A stretch of DNA of 64,000 nt from the NCBI GenBank assembly GCA_964462135.1, contig CAYWWK010000003.1, positions 44,987-108,986 on the forward strand. The letters are read 5' to 3'. The notes beneath the pieces were generated by a model. It did not search any database. It was not told the origin of the DNA and was given only the letters and a program-made list of their open reading frames with translations. Every line of letters starts with the position of its first letter. The stretch's first letter is position 1. Shown here piece after piece: positions 1 to 8,651 of the stretch. This stretch comes from MGBC163016 sp964462135. GTDB taxonomy: Bacteria; Actinomycetota; Coriobacteriia; Coriobacteriales; Eggerthellaceae. A program made the translations under genes and the position numbers.

Positions 1-1
1 C

Positions 2-1831
2 TCCCAAGTGGAGGAGGCGTTCGATCGCTATCAATTGAGAAGTCCTCTTGTCCGTGTCCTGAATCTGATCGATGAGCAGATCTCCTCTCCGGTGCTCCAG
101 TTCGAACTGGGGGAAAGGCTGCCAGCATCATCGTGGCGCCAAGTGCTGGAAGAGGCGACAGGGGCAGGGGAATGCGTGGGTGCGGCCTTCATGTGGGGCG
201 AGGCCGACACCATCTTCGGGCAGACGGTCCAGATGGCCATCGCCACGGCGAAGGGGCATCTGCTGCTGGAGGATGCGGATTCGAAGGAAGCAGCAGCCTA
301 TCTGATCAAGCATGGCAAGTTCTCGGTGCTCGACCTGAAGAGCTTCATCCAGATCGCCTTCCCTCCCGATACGGCGCAAGCGGCCTTGGTGGAAGAGGAG
401 GATCTCTTCGTCCATCAGGGCTTCAGTCTCTCCTTGGCAGCCTACGTGCTTGCCTCCACCGTGAACTCCTATACCTACGAGGGGCTCTGTCTGCGCTTTC
501 TGGGCGGAGAGTTGCCACCAGCTGATGAGAGGCAGCATGAGCTCATCGTGCAAGCCAAAGCCTGCCGTGAACTCAAACCGAGGTTGGAGGAGGCCTTGTG
601 CGGCGATGGCTCCTGGGAGGTCTATGAGAGGATCGACCTTCCCTTGGTGAGCATACTCGCCATCATGGAGCGGACGGGCGTGTCCATCGATGTGGAGCAT
701 CTACATCAGATGGGCGAGGAGGCGCAGCGTCGTCTCAGTGAGCTTTCGGAATCCATCTACCAGCGGGCTGGGGAACAGTTCAACATCGATTCTCCCAAGC
801 AACTCTCCCATATCCTCTTCGAGGTCTTGAACCTGCCTCCACTCAAGAAGAACTCCCGGGGCTATTCCACGGATGCAAGCGTTCTTCGGGAGCTTGCGAA
901 AACCGAGGCCATTGCAGAGGATGTACTGGCCTATAGGGAATTGTCCAAGATAAAGGGCACCTACATAGACAGCCTTCCCAAGATGCGAGCCTCAGATGGG
1001 AGGCTGCATACCGTCTTCCATGAGACCGTCACAGCCACGGGAAGGCTCTCATCGTCTGATCCGAATCTGCAGAACATTCCCGTGCGCACGGATTTCGGAC
1101 GGAAGATTCGGGAATGCTTCATCCCTCTTGAACAAGGCGATGTCTTTCTGGCGGCGGACTACTCCCAGATCGAGTTGCGCCTGCTTGCCCACCTTTCAGG
1201 CGATGAGCACCTCATCCACGCGTTTCTCTCCGGAGAGGACTTCCATGCCAATACCGCTGCTCGGGTGAATGGGCTTGCCCTTGAGGAGGTGACACCTGAG
1301 CTGCGCAGCCGGGCCAAGGCCGTCAATTTCGGCATCGTCTATGGCCAGCAGGCCTATGGTCTCTCCCAGAACCTTGACATTCCCCAAGCGGAGGCTGCCC
1401 AGATGATACGGGCCTATTTCGAAGCCTATCCCCAGGTGCGCAGCTATCTTGACGGCATCGTCGAGAAGGCGACGCAGACAGGCTATGCTGAAACGATGTT
1501 CGGGCGCAAGCGGCGCATTCCCGAACTCAAATCATCCAACAGGAATGTTCGTTCACAAGGTGAGCGGACGGCGATGAACCATCCCATGCAGGGGGCTGCG
1601 GCTGATATCATCAAAATGGCCATGGTGGAGGTGGGTAAGCGCCTGCGGGATGGCGGATTCAAGTCGAGGATGATCTTGCAGGTGCATGACGAATTGGATT
1701 TCTCCGCGAATCGTGATGAGGTCGAAGAGCTGTCAGCTTTGGTCAAAAGCGTGATGGAAGGTGTGGTCGACCTGCAGGTTCCCTTGGTCGTTGATGTGCA
1801 ATGGGGTCCGAATTGGGCGCAGGCCCACTAG
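2..1831 (+). CDS. polA: DNA polymerase I, C-terminal part (5' end outside window)
   Basis: Template-directed DNA synthesis in repair and Okazaki fragment maturation. The reading frame is open to the window edge, so the N-terminal 5'-3' exonuclease domain lies upstream; the GTG at 8 is only an internal Val codon. The visible 609 codons hold a 3'-5' exonuclease-like domain followed by the polymerase domain. Family-A motifs are clear: motif A DYSQIELR (nt 1157-1180), motif B RAKAVNFGIVYG (about nt 1310-1345) and motif C QVHDEL (nt 1679-1696). The proofreading domain shows no Asp-x-Glu metal-binding motif where one is expected, so proofreading is probably lost, as in Bacillus and Thermus enzymes. 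A new promoter separates it from rplU. Confidence 0.97.
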   Translation, partial: SQVEEAFDRYQLRSPLVRVLNLIDEQISSPVLQFELGERLPASSWRQVLEEATGAGECVGAAFMWGEADTIFGQTVQMAIATAKGHLLLEDADSKEAAAYLIKHGKFSVLDLKSFIQIAFPPDTAQAALVEEEDLFVHQGFSLSLAAYVLASTVNSYTYEGLCLRFLGGELPPADERQHELIVQAKACRELKPRLEEALCGDGSWEVYERIDLPLVSILAIMERTGVSIDVEHLHQMGEEAQRRLSELSESIYQRAGEQFNIDSPKQLSHILFEVLNLPPLKKNSRGYSTDASVLRELAKTEAIAEDVLAYRELSKIKGTYIDSLPKMRASDGRLHTVFHETVTATGRLSSSDPNLQNIPVRTDFGRKIRECFIPLEQGDVFLAADYSQIELRLLAHLSGDEHLIHAFLSGEDFHANTAARVNGLALEEVTPELRSRAKAVNFGIVYGQQAYGLSQNLDIPQAEAAQMIRAYFEAYPQVRSYLDGIVEKATQTGYAETMFGRKRRIPELKSSNRNVRSQGERTAMNHPMQGAAADIIKMAMVEVGKRLRDGGFKSRMILQVHDELDFSANRDEVEELSALVKSVMEGVVDLQVPLVVDVQWGPNWAQAH

Positions 1832-1923
1832 CCTCGATGCATCTTAACTGCATCTTCGGATCGGCTTTCTGGGGAAGGCGCTTCTCCGTTCGGAAAAAAT
1901 CCCATCCGAAAGCGGATAATCTG

Positions 1924-1952
1924 TTGACGCAGACGCGGGGCATTGGTAGGAT
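1924..1952 (+). promoter_or_regulatory. Sigma-70-type promoter for rplU-rpmA
   Basis: A TTGACG -35 box (1924-1929), exactly 17 bp spacer, and TAGGAT -10 box (1947-1952) lie 40 bp upstream of the rplU start. This is the best canonical promoter seen in the window and fits a strongly expressed ribosomal protein operon. It was found by eye; no transcript evidence. Confidence 0.65.
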
Positions 1953-1991
1953 AACGCCTTGCGTTTAGACACTTTCAAGGAGAAAACATCA

Positions 1992-2501
1992 ATGTACGCA
2001 ATCGTTAAGACAGGCGGCAAGCAGTACAAGGTCGCCCTTGGAGACAAGCTGAACATCGAGAAGATCCCAGCTGAGGTGGGAGATAAGGTCGAGCTTCAAA
2101 CCATCTGCGTCGTGGATGGCAAGAAGGTTGAGGCCAATCCAGAAGCTGCGGCCCAAACCAAGGTCGAGGCTGTCGTTATCGAACAGTTCAAAGACAAGAA
2201 GGTCATCGTCTTCAAGTTCAAGAAGCGCAAGAACTACAAGCGCAAGCGTGGACACAGGCAGAACCTCACCCGTATCCAGATCGTTAAAATCGGATCGGAG
2301 CAGTACAAGGAGCCTTCGAAGAAGGCATCCTCCAAGAAGGATGCTTCAGCGAAGGCAGGTGCAGAGGATACTGCCAAGCCGAAGAAGGCAGCGGCGAAGA
2401 CCGAGGAGAAGGCTCCGGCTAAGAAGGCTGCTCCCAAGAAGACCGCAGCCAAGAAGGATGAGGACAAAGCTGCCGAAAAGGCCGCTGACAAGACCGAATA
2501 G
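1992..2501 (+). CDS. rplU: 50S ribosomal protein L21 with Lys/Ala-rich tail
   Basis: L21 binds 23S rRNA in the large ribosomal subunit. The start is the ATG at 1992 (MYAIVKTGGKQYKV), preceded by AAGGAG; an in-frame upstream ATG at 1959 adds residues not typical of the family and lacks a good ribosome site. Residues 1-102 cover a normal L21 domain, including the basic segment FKKRKNYKRKRGHRQ. The protein then continues for about 65 residues of low-complexity Lys, Ala, Glu and Pro repeats (KKA, AAK), to 169 aa against the usual 100-105. The tail resembles histone-H1-like extensions found on some actinobacterial ribosomal and DNA-binding proteins. First gene of the rplU-rpmA operon. Confidence 0.96.
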   Translation: MYAIVKTGGKQYKVALGDKLNIEKIPAEVGDKVELQTICVVDGKKVEANPEAAAQTKVEAVVIEQFKDKKVIVFKFKKRKNYKRKRGHRQNLTRIQIVKIGSEQYKEPSKKASSKKDASAKAGAEDTAKPKKAAAKTEEKAPAKKAAPKKTAAKKDEDKAAEKAADKTE

Positions 2502-2522
2502 CATTTCTGGAGGTATTGAAAG

Positions 2523-2774
2523 ATGGCACACAAGAAAGGCCTCGGCTCCACTCGAAACGGCCGTGACTCCCAGGCAAAGCGTCTTGGTTGCAAGATGTTC
2601 GCAGGTCAGAAAGTGAAGACGGGCAACGTGATCGTCCGTCAGCGCGGAACGCACTTCCACCCCGGTGAGAATGTTGGACGGGGAAGCGATGACACGCTGT
2701 TCGCCTTGTGCGATGGCACTCTGAAGTACACCCGTGGTGACAAGAGGAAGATCCACGTCATCCCAGAAGCGTAA
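2523..2774 (+). CDS. rpmA: 50S ribosomal protein L27
   Basis: L27 reaches into the peptidyl transferase centre of the ribosome. The 83-residue protein begins MAHKKGLGSTRNGRDSQ, a standard mature N-terminus with no cleavable leader of the Firmicutes type. GGAGG stands 10 bases before the ATG. It follows rplU by 21 bp, in the usual rplU-rpmA-obgE order, and is followed by an intrinsic terminator. Confidence 0.98.
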   Translation: MAHKKGLGSTRNGRDSQAKRLGCKMFAGQKVKTGNVIVRQRGTHFHPGENVGRGSDDTLFALCDGTLKYTRGDKRKIHVIPEA

Positions 2775-2814
2775 GCCCTTCGCTTGAGGCTTGCATAACC
2801 CATAGGTGATCACC

Positions 2815-2838
2815 AAGCCCTCGCAAGAGGGCTTTTTT
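2815..2838 (+). terminator. Intrinsic terminator after rpmA
   Basis: A perfect 8-bp stem AAGCCCTC / GAGGGCTT with a GCAA tetraloop is followed directly by a T run (2833-2838). It sits 40 bp after rpmA and only 17 bp before the proposed obgE start, so obgE expression would depend on readthrough or on a promoter buried in this region. Confidence 0.85.
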
Positions 2839-2855
2839 CGTCAAGGAGCAATCAC

Positions 2856-4253
2856 ATTTTCATAGACAAGGTCCATATTCATGTGAAAGGTGGGGACGGC
2901 GGTGCTGGATGCATGTCGTTTCGCCGTGAAGCCCATGTTCCCAAAGGCGGTCCTGATGGAGGAGACGGAGGGCACGGGGGCAATGTCGTCATCGTCGCTG
3001 ATTCCCAGAAATCGTCCTTGATCGATTTCCGCTTCAAGCATCATTTCAAGGCCACACGAGGCACCCACGGCAAGGGGTCAAAGATGCATGGGAGTCGCGG
3101 CGAGGATCTCGTCCTCAGGGTTCCCGTCGGAACCCAGATACGTGAGTATTTCGAAGAGGATGGAACGACGGGCGAGTTGATCGCCGATCTGTCCCATGAC
3201 GGCGAACGGGTGATCGTGGCCGAGGGAGGCATGGGAGGAAGGGGCAACATCCATTTCGTCACCTCAACCCGTCGTGCTCCGGCGTTCGCGGAGCTGGGGG
3301 AACCGGCCCGTGAGGGCTGGATCGAACTGGAGATGAAGCTTCTGGCTGATGCTGCATTGGTGGGGATGCCCAGCGTAGGCAAGTCAAGCCTGATTGCCTG
3401 CATGAGTGCCGCCAAGCCGAAGATCGCTGACTATCCCTTCACCACCTTGACTCCCAATCTTGGAGTCGCCACTTCGGGGGATGACAGCTTCGTGCTCGCA
3501 GACGTTCCCGGTCTCATCGAGGGCGCCCATGAGGGGCGTGGCTTGGGGCATGAGTTTCTCAGGCACATCGAGCGCAGCGCGCTCATCGTCCATGTGGTGG
3601 ATATCACCGGCGGTCTCGAGGGACGCGATCCTCTCCACGATTACGAGATCATCACCCAGGAGCTGGTTCAGTACGCAGAGGAGCTGGCAGAGCGTCCACG
3701 CATCATCGTTGCAAACAAGATGGATGGCGTCTCCGAAGACGATGAGCGTCTTTCCGCCTTGGCGGACCGCGTTCGTGCGGATTCCCTGCGCGCGGTTGGG
3801 GGAGATGAGTTCAAGGACAGTCCCCTCGACCCCAAGCTGTACTGCGTGAGCGCCGTCACCGGCAAGGGTGTGGATCAGCTCAAGGCGGCGATCGCCTCAA
3901 AGGTCAAAGCCCTTCGCTCGGAATCGTCGGATGAGCACCAAGGTGCCGCTGAGTATGACAAGGTGTGGGAGCTCAAGCGCGAGAAGCGGGACCAGGCCTT
4001 CGTGGTTCAAGCCGAAGGCGAAGGAACTTGGCGCGTGTCCGGTCGGCGCGTTGAGCGCATGGTGGTCCAGACCGATTGGGACAACGAAGAGGCGGTTGGC
4101 TTTTTGCAGCATCGCCTGCGTCGGTTGGGCGTGGATGATGCGCTTGCTGAGGCGGGTGCTCGAAACGGTGATGAGGTCAGGATATGCGAGATCGCCTTCG
4201 ATTACGAGGCTGCGACAGCGGAAGATGATCTGTTCGCAGAACTGGACATCTGA
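2856..4253 (+). CDS. obgE: Obg family GTPase (apparent ATT start)
   Basis: Essential GTPase that binds the 50S subunit and acts in ribosome maturation and stress control. Domains: glycine-rich Obg fold (1-160), G domain with GMPSVGKSSLI, DVPGLIEG and NKMD, then a C-terminal OCT domain. The first ATG/GTG/TTG-type start in frame is GTG 2883, but it would remove the conserved opening beta strand. The codons before it read FIDKVHIHV, which matches the family N-terminus if the ATT at 2856 is the start. AGGAG (2844-2848) lies 7 bases before that ATT, and no ATG, GTG or TTG occurs in frame between it and the terminator. This gives 465 aa. It directly abuts proB. Confidence 0.93.
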   Translation: MFIDKVHIHVKGGDGGAGCMSFRREAHVPKGGPDGGDGGHGGNVVIVADSQKSSLIDFRFKHHFKATRGTHGKGSKMHGSRGEDLVLRVPVGTQIREYFEEDGTTGELIADLSHDGERVIVAEGGMGGRGNIHFVTSTRRAPAFAELGEPAREGWIELEMKLLADAALVGMPSVGKSSLIACMSAAKPKIADYPFTTLTPNLGVATSGDDSFVLADVPGLIEGAHEGRGLGHEFLRHIERSALIVHVVDITGGLEGRDPLHDYEIITQELVQYAEELAERPRIIVANKMDGVSEDDERLSALADRVRADSLRAVGGDEFKDSPLDPKLYCVSAVTGKGVDQLKAAIASKVKALRSESSDEHQGAAEYDKVWELKREKRDQAFVVQAEGEGTWRVSGRRVERMVVQTDWDNEEAVGFLQHRLRRLGVDDALAEAGARNGDEVRICEIAFDYEAATAEDDLFAELDI

Positions 4254-5417
4254 ATGGAGGCTTCATCTTTGCCAGCCACAACGGACCGACCGCTTCATCT
4301 TCAAGGCCAGCGCATCGTCATCAAAGTCGGGTCATCAACCATCACCTCATCGGACAGTTCCATCGATCGCATCTGGATGGACGGATTCGCAGCTCATGTC
4401 GCCCAGCTCAAAGCCGCAGGAGCCGAGGTGGTCATCGTCTCTTCGGGAGCCGTCGCCTCCGGTCTGGAAAGGCTCGGCATTGCCGTCCGACCCAAGGATA
4501 TGCCTACCCTGCAAGCGGCTGCCTCTGTGGGTGAAGCAGTCCTGATGTCCGCCTACGAGGAGGCATTCTCTCCCTGGAAGCTGATTCCCTCCATCGTTTT
4601 GCTCACCCGACGTGACACGGCGGAGAGAGAGGCCTACCTGCACGCACGCGACACCCTTGATCGGCTGCTTTCCCTCGGTATCGTCCCCATTGTCAATGAG
4701 AACGATACCGTGAGCGTCGAGCAGATCCGCTTTGGCGACAATGATACCCTCGCCGCCCTTGTTGCCTGCATCGTGGATGCAACGCTTCTGATTATCTGCT
4801 CTGACATTGATGGGCTCTACGATGCTGACCCTTCCGTCGATGCGCATGCCTCCAAGGTTTCGATGATCGAGCATATCGATCGCGCTGTCATGGATGCTGC
4901 GGGGGGACCAGGAAGCTCTGCCGGGTCAGGCGGCATGGTCACCAAGATCAGAGCCGCTCGGGTGATGATGGCCGCCGGCATACCCATGGCCATCGTGAAC
5001 GGCAAGGATACGTCGAACATCCTCAGCACCGTTCAAGGAAAGTGTCCGGGAACGATGTTCACCCGAACGGCATTGACCCATGAGATCACTCCCCGCAAGC
5101 TCTGGCTGGCGCTGGGAGATGCAGCGCGAGGTGCCGTCGTGGTGGATGAGGGGGCCCGAAAGGCGTTGGTGGAAAGCGGGGCGTCCCTGCTTGCGGTAGG
5201 CGTCACGAGGGTCGAAGGAAGCTTCGAGGCGGGTGATGTCATTGAGGTGCAGGATGATGACGGTATCATCCTTGCTCGAGGCATCATCACCGCTTCACGA
5301 GATGAGGTCAGTCTGGCGGCAGGCAAGAGCACTGATGCGCTGTCGCAGAACAGGCTGTTGGCCTCCATGGCCAACCGGCCACTCATCCATCGGGATGATC
5401 TCGTCATCTTTGAATAG
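4254..5417 (+). CDS. proB: Glutamate 5-kinase
   Basis: Phosphorylates glutamate in the first step of proline synthesis, in the cytoplasm. The amino acid kinase domain starts at IVIKVGSSTI and includes VNENDTVSV and a glycine-rich substrate loop (GSSAGSGGM); the last 80 residues look like a PUA domain, as in the E. coli enzyme. The ATG at 4254 touches the obgE stop codon. An in-frame TTG at 4269 (Leu6) has GGAGG 8 bases upstream and could be the real start, shortening the protein to 382 aa. Followed 11 bp later by proA, the next enzyme. Confidence 0.95.
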   Translation: MEASSLPATTDRPLHLQGQRIVIKVGSSTITSSDSSIDRIWMDGFAAHVAQLKAAGAEVVIVSSGAVASGLERLGIAVRPKDMPTLQAAASVGEAVLMSAYEEAFSPWKLIPSIVLLTRRDTAEREAYLHARDTLDRLLSLGIVPIVNENDTVSVEQIRFGDNDTLAALVACIVDATLLIICSDIDGLYDADPSVDAHASKVSMIEHIDRAVMDAAGGPGSSAGSGGMVTKIRAARVMMAAGIPMAIVNGKDTSNILSTVQGKCPGTMFTRTALTHEITPRKLWLALGDAARGAVVVDEGARKALVESGASLLAVGVTRVEGSFEAGDVIEVQDDDGIILARGIITASRDEVSLAAGKSTDALSQNRLLASMANRPLIHRDDLVIFE

Positions 5418-5428
5418 GAGCAGAAAGC

Positions 5429-6715
5429 ATGGACGAGCAGATCGAACTCATAGCACGTCGGGCAAAGGAAGCCTCATGCGCTTTGGCTGACACCTCTGAA
5501 GAGGAGCGCAATGGGGCACTGGAGCGCATGGCACAGGCTCTCAGATCGAATGTCTCCGCCATACTCTCAGCAAACGAGAAGGATGTGAAGGCTGCGGCAA
5601 GCTCAGGGGTGAAGGAGTCTCTCATAGATCGCCTGGCTCTTGATGAGCAGCGCATCCTCGACATGGCCCGAGCGTTCGAGGAACTGGTCCTCCTTCCCGA
5701 TCCGCTGAACCAAGTGAGAGAGGAACGTCGGCTCTACAACGGTTTGGACCTCAAACGCGTGAGCGTCCCCTTGGGTGTGGTGGCAGTCATCTACGAGGCG
5801 AGGCCGAACGTCACGGCAGATGCTGCGGGAATCTGCCTGAAATCAGGCAATGCGTGCATTCTGCGTGGGGGGAGCATGGCAGCCGCTTCCAACGAGGCCA
5901 TCACCCACATCCTTTCTGATGCTGCGCACCAGGCGGGTTGTCCTGCAGATGCGATACAGATGGTCGCCTCAACCGACCATGCTGCCACTGATGTGCTGAT
6001 GCAGCTCCATGGGCTCGTGGATGTCATCATCCCTCGAGGGGGAGCCGGTTTGATCAGGCACTGCGTGGAGGTTTCGAAGGTGCCGGTCATAGAGACGGGA
6101 ACCGGGAATTGCCATGTTTACATCCACGAAAGCGCGGATGCGTCCTCGGCGACATCCATTGCGGTGAATGCGAAATGCCGACGTTTCGGGGTATGCAATG
6201 CCGCTGAGACGCTGCTCGTTGATGAATCAGCTGCGCAGCGCTTTCTCCCTGAGATCCTTTCGCGTCTCGTTGACCATGGGGTGAACGTGCATGCCGATGA
6301 GACCGCCTACGATATCGCTTTGGCCACGGGCCTGTTCGAAGGTCCTCATGCCGAAAGCGCGCTTTTCCGTGCGGACGAGGCTGATTGGGAAACGGAATAC
6401 CTTTCCGCAGACATCGCGGTGAAGTGCGTGAAGGGGGTTGCAGACGCGATCAGCCATATCAATCGCTACGGCACAGGGCATTCAGAGGCGATCGTGGCTC
6501 AGGATGAGGATGCCATCGAGGCATTCCTGCACGGGGTGGACGCTGCGGCGGTCTATGCGAATGCGTCCACGGCGTTCACCGACGGAGGCCAGTTCGGTCT
6601 GGGGGCCGAGATCGGCATCTCCACCCAAAAGCTGCATGTGAGAGGCCCATTCGCGCTCAATGCGCTCACTTCATGCAAATACGTCATCCGCGGTGAGGGA
6701 CAGGTGCGTGACTGA
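5429..6715 (+). CDS. proA: Glutamate-5-semialdehyde dehydrogenase (gamma-glutamyl phosphate reductase)
   Basis: Reduces gamma-glutamyl phosphate with NADPH to glutamate semialdehyde, the second proline step, and is known to work in complex with ProB. The 428-residue protein has the aldehyde dehydrogenase superfamily layout, with the catalytic Cys in RFGVCNAAETLL and the family-typical GTGNCHVYI segment. AGGAG lies 9 bases upstream of the ATG. Its TGA overlaps the nadD ATG by one base, indicating coupling. Confidence 0.96.
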   Translation: MDEQIELIARRAKEASCALADTSEEERNGALERMAQALRSNVSAILSANEKDVKAAASSGVKESLIDRLALDEQRILDMARAFEELVLLPDPLNQVREERRLYNGLDLKRVSVPLGVVAVIYEARPNVTADAAGICLKSGNACILRGGSMAAASNEAITHILSDAAHQAGCPADAIQMVASTDHAATDVLMQLHGLVDVIIPRGGAGLIRHCVEVSKVPVIETGTGNCHVYIHESADASSATSIAVNAKCRRFGVCNAAETLLVDESAAQRFLPEILSRLVDHGVNVHADETAYDIALATGLFEGPHAESALFRADEADWETEYLSADIAVKCVKGVADAISHINRYGTGHSEAIVAQDEDAIEAFLHGVDAAAVYANASTAFTDGGQFGLGAEIGISTQKLHVRGPFALNALTSCKYVIRGEGQVRD

Positions 6716-8010
6716 TGCGACGCGTTGGAGTGATGGGGGGAACCTTCGATCCGATACATCTGGGACATCTTGTCTGTGCCGAGATGGCTCGGGAGGCCTG
6801 TGAATTGGATGAAGTGCTCTTCGTCGTTGCAGGCAATCCCCATTTCAAGCAGGGACAGCAGATAGCTCCCATCCATGACCGGATAGAGATGGTCCAAGCG
6901 GCCATCAAGGATGAGGCTGCCTTTTCCCTTTCCCTGTTGGAGGCTGATCAAGCAGGCATCACCTACACGGTGGACACCCTCAAGGCCCTTGTAGATGCAG
7001 ATCCCACCTGCCGCTATTCGTTCATCATGGGGACTGACTCCCTGCTCACCCTTCCCCAGTGGAAGAACGCGGAGACCATCGCCAGACTGTGCGACGTGAT
7101 ATGCGTGACGCGTCCCGGCTACGAGGTGGATCAGGTGGTCTTGCAGGATCTGTCTGCATCGGGCTTTCAGGTCACCCTGGTCGAGGCACCATTGCTGGAT
7201 ATCTCATCAAGTGAGATCCGCATGCGGGTTGCCGCATCCCGCTCCATTCGCTATCTCGTGCCAGATGGAGTGCGTATCCTCATAGACAGCAATGGCCTTT
7301 ATCGCCCCTCTTGCATCGAATCACCCGATGGTCATGATCGTGTCAGGACCGAAGAGGATGCCCTGAGCGACGCCTATTTCAAAAGCATGCGCAAGGCGGT
7401 TTCCAAACGCGTGTCGAAAAAGCGCTTCAAACACATCGAAGGGGTGTCCGACACGGCCTCTGCCTTGGCGAAGACATACGGGTGCGATGAAGCGAAGGCA
7501 CGATTGGCTGGCATCCTGCATGATTGGGACAAGGGGCTTGACAACGATGAGATACGCCAGAAGGTCCGCGAATTGGGCCTTGAGGGCAAGATAGGAAGCT
7601 GGGTGGTGGCGAACATGCCGCAGGTGGTGCATGGGCCGACTGCAGCCGCCGAGCTTGCACGAGACCATCCGGAAATTCCCGCAGATGTCATAGCCGCCAT
7701 TGACAAGCACACCACCGCCGCCTGCGAGATGTCGGATTTGGACAAGATACTCTATATCGCCGATGCGCTTGAGCCCACCCGAACGTTCGCTGAGGTACGC
7801 AGGCTTCGGGATATGATAGGCACTGCATCTTTGGATGAGCTGTATTCGGAGGTCTATCGGTTCTGGGTGCGGGCCCTGATCGACAAGGGCTGTCTCTTGC
7901 ATCCAGACACGTTGGCCATATGGAACGATCTGGCCTATCCGACAGCCCATGAACGCCTTTTGGCATGGGAGAGGAAATGCAAGGAGAAGAAGCATGAGCA
8001 TGACATCTAA
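6715..8010 (+). CDS. nadD: Nicotinate-nucleotide adenylyltransferase fused to YqeK-type HD hydrolase
   Basis: Residues 1-205 are NadD, which adenylates nicotinate mononucleotide on the way to NAD: GGTFDPIHLGH carries the HxGH motif (His15, His18) and SSSEIR replaces the usual SST-x-R. Residues 220-431 form an HD domain like Bacillus YqeK, known as an Ap4A-cleaving hydrolase: an early His near 240, HDWDK at 269-273, and a late Asp in YIADALEPTR. In Bacillus these are separate genes ordered nadD-yqeK-rsfS; here the first two are one protein of 431 aa and rsfS overlaps the end. The fusion would place synthesis of a dinucleotide and removal of a toxic one on one chain (inference). Confidence 0.93.
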   Translation: MRRVGVMGGTFDPIHLGHLVCAEMAREACELDEVLFVVAGNPHFKQGQQIAPIHDRIEMVQAAIKDEAAFSLSLLEADQAGITYTVDTLKALVDADPTCRYSFIMGTDSLLTLPQWKNAETIARLCDVICVTRPGYEVDQVVLQDLSASGFQVTLVEAPLLDISSSEIRMRVAASRSIRYLVPDGVRILIDSNGLYRPSCIESPDGHDRVRTEEDALSDAYFKSMRKAVSKRVSKKRFKHIEGVSDTASALAKTYGCDEAKARLAGILHDWDKGLDNDEIRQKVRELGLEGKIGSWVVANMPQVVHGPTAAAELARDHPEIPADVIAAIDKHTTAACEMSDLDKILYIADALEPTRTFAEVRRLRDMIGTASLDELYSEVYRFWVRALIDKGCLLHPDTLAIWNDLAYPTAHERLLAWERKCKEKKHEHDI

Positions 8011-8404
8011 GGAAGTCGCCCTGGTCGCAGCGCGTGCGGCGAATGAGAAGAAGGCCACTGACATCGTCGTTCAAGAGGTGGGACCCCATATCGGCGTCAC
8101 GGACTACTTCGTCATCGTGACGGCAGCCAACAACCGCCAAGTCGATGCCATCATCGATGAAGTCGAAGACAGACTGCGCGAGGAGTGCGCCCTGAAACCT
8201 TCGGGACGCGAGCTCGCTCCTGATGGGTCATGGTCGCTTTTGGACTATGGGTCGGTCATCATCCATGTGTTCCAGCCTGAGACCAGGGATTACTATCGGC
8301 TGGAGGCGCTTTGGAACGAGGCTTTGATCCTCGACCTCTCCCAGGAGGAGGGGTTCGAGAACCTTGAATATGGGGAACGGATCGCGAAGCTCCTCGGCGC
8401 TTGA
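7994..8404 (+). CDS. rsfS: Ribosomal silencing factor RsfS
   Basis: Binds L14 and blocks subunit joining when nutrients are scarce. The conserved core ATDIVVQEVG...TDYFVIVTAAN is present, and the length (136 aa) is normal. The start at 7994 (MSMTSKEVAL) has AAGGAG 7 bases upstream; a second ATG two codons later is less well spaced. The gene overlaps the nadD end by 17 bp, conserving the nadD-yqeK-rsfS order. A gap of about 250 bp follows. Confidence 0.95.
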   Translation: MSMTSKEVALVAARAANEKKATDIVVQEVGPHIGVTDYFVIVTAANNRQVDAIIDEVEDRLREECALKPSGRELAPDGSWSLLDYGSVIIHVFQPETRDYYRLEALWNEALILDLSQEEGFENLEYGERIAKLLGA

Positions 8405-8576
8405 CCGATCCTTCTCTCGTGGCGGTTCCCCTTCATTCGCCGTTGGCGTTTGAGACGGTGCCGCTCACCCTTGAAGTGTCTCATTCCTGAAAGGGGCAAC
8501 TTCCCTTCGTCGTTTTCCGGAAACCCTTCCTGCTCGAATCGGCTTCATGCCAATGGAGCCGTATTCAGGGCATCGC

Positions 8577-8605
8577 TTGGGTGATGAGAGAACTTAGCGT
8601 ATCAT
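8577..8605 (+). promoter_or_regulatory. Putative promoter of the SARP-type regulator gene
   Basis: TTGGGT (8577-8582), 17 bp, TATCAT (8600-8605) lie about 50 bp before the start codon at 8652, in the 247-bp gap after rsfS. The rest of the gap holds no recognisable gene or strong hairpin. Confidence 0.4.
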
Positions 8606-8651
8606 CCTTCCCGCCTTTTCACCGAATCCACTGTCAGGATAGGGGAGAGGT

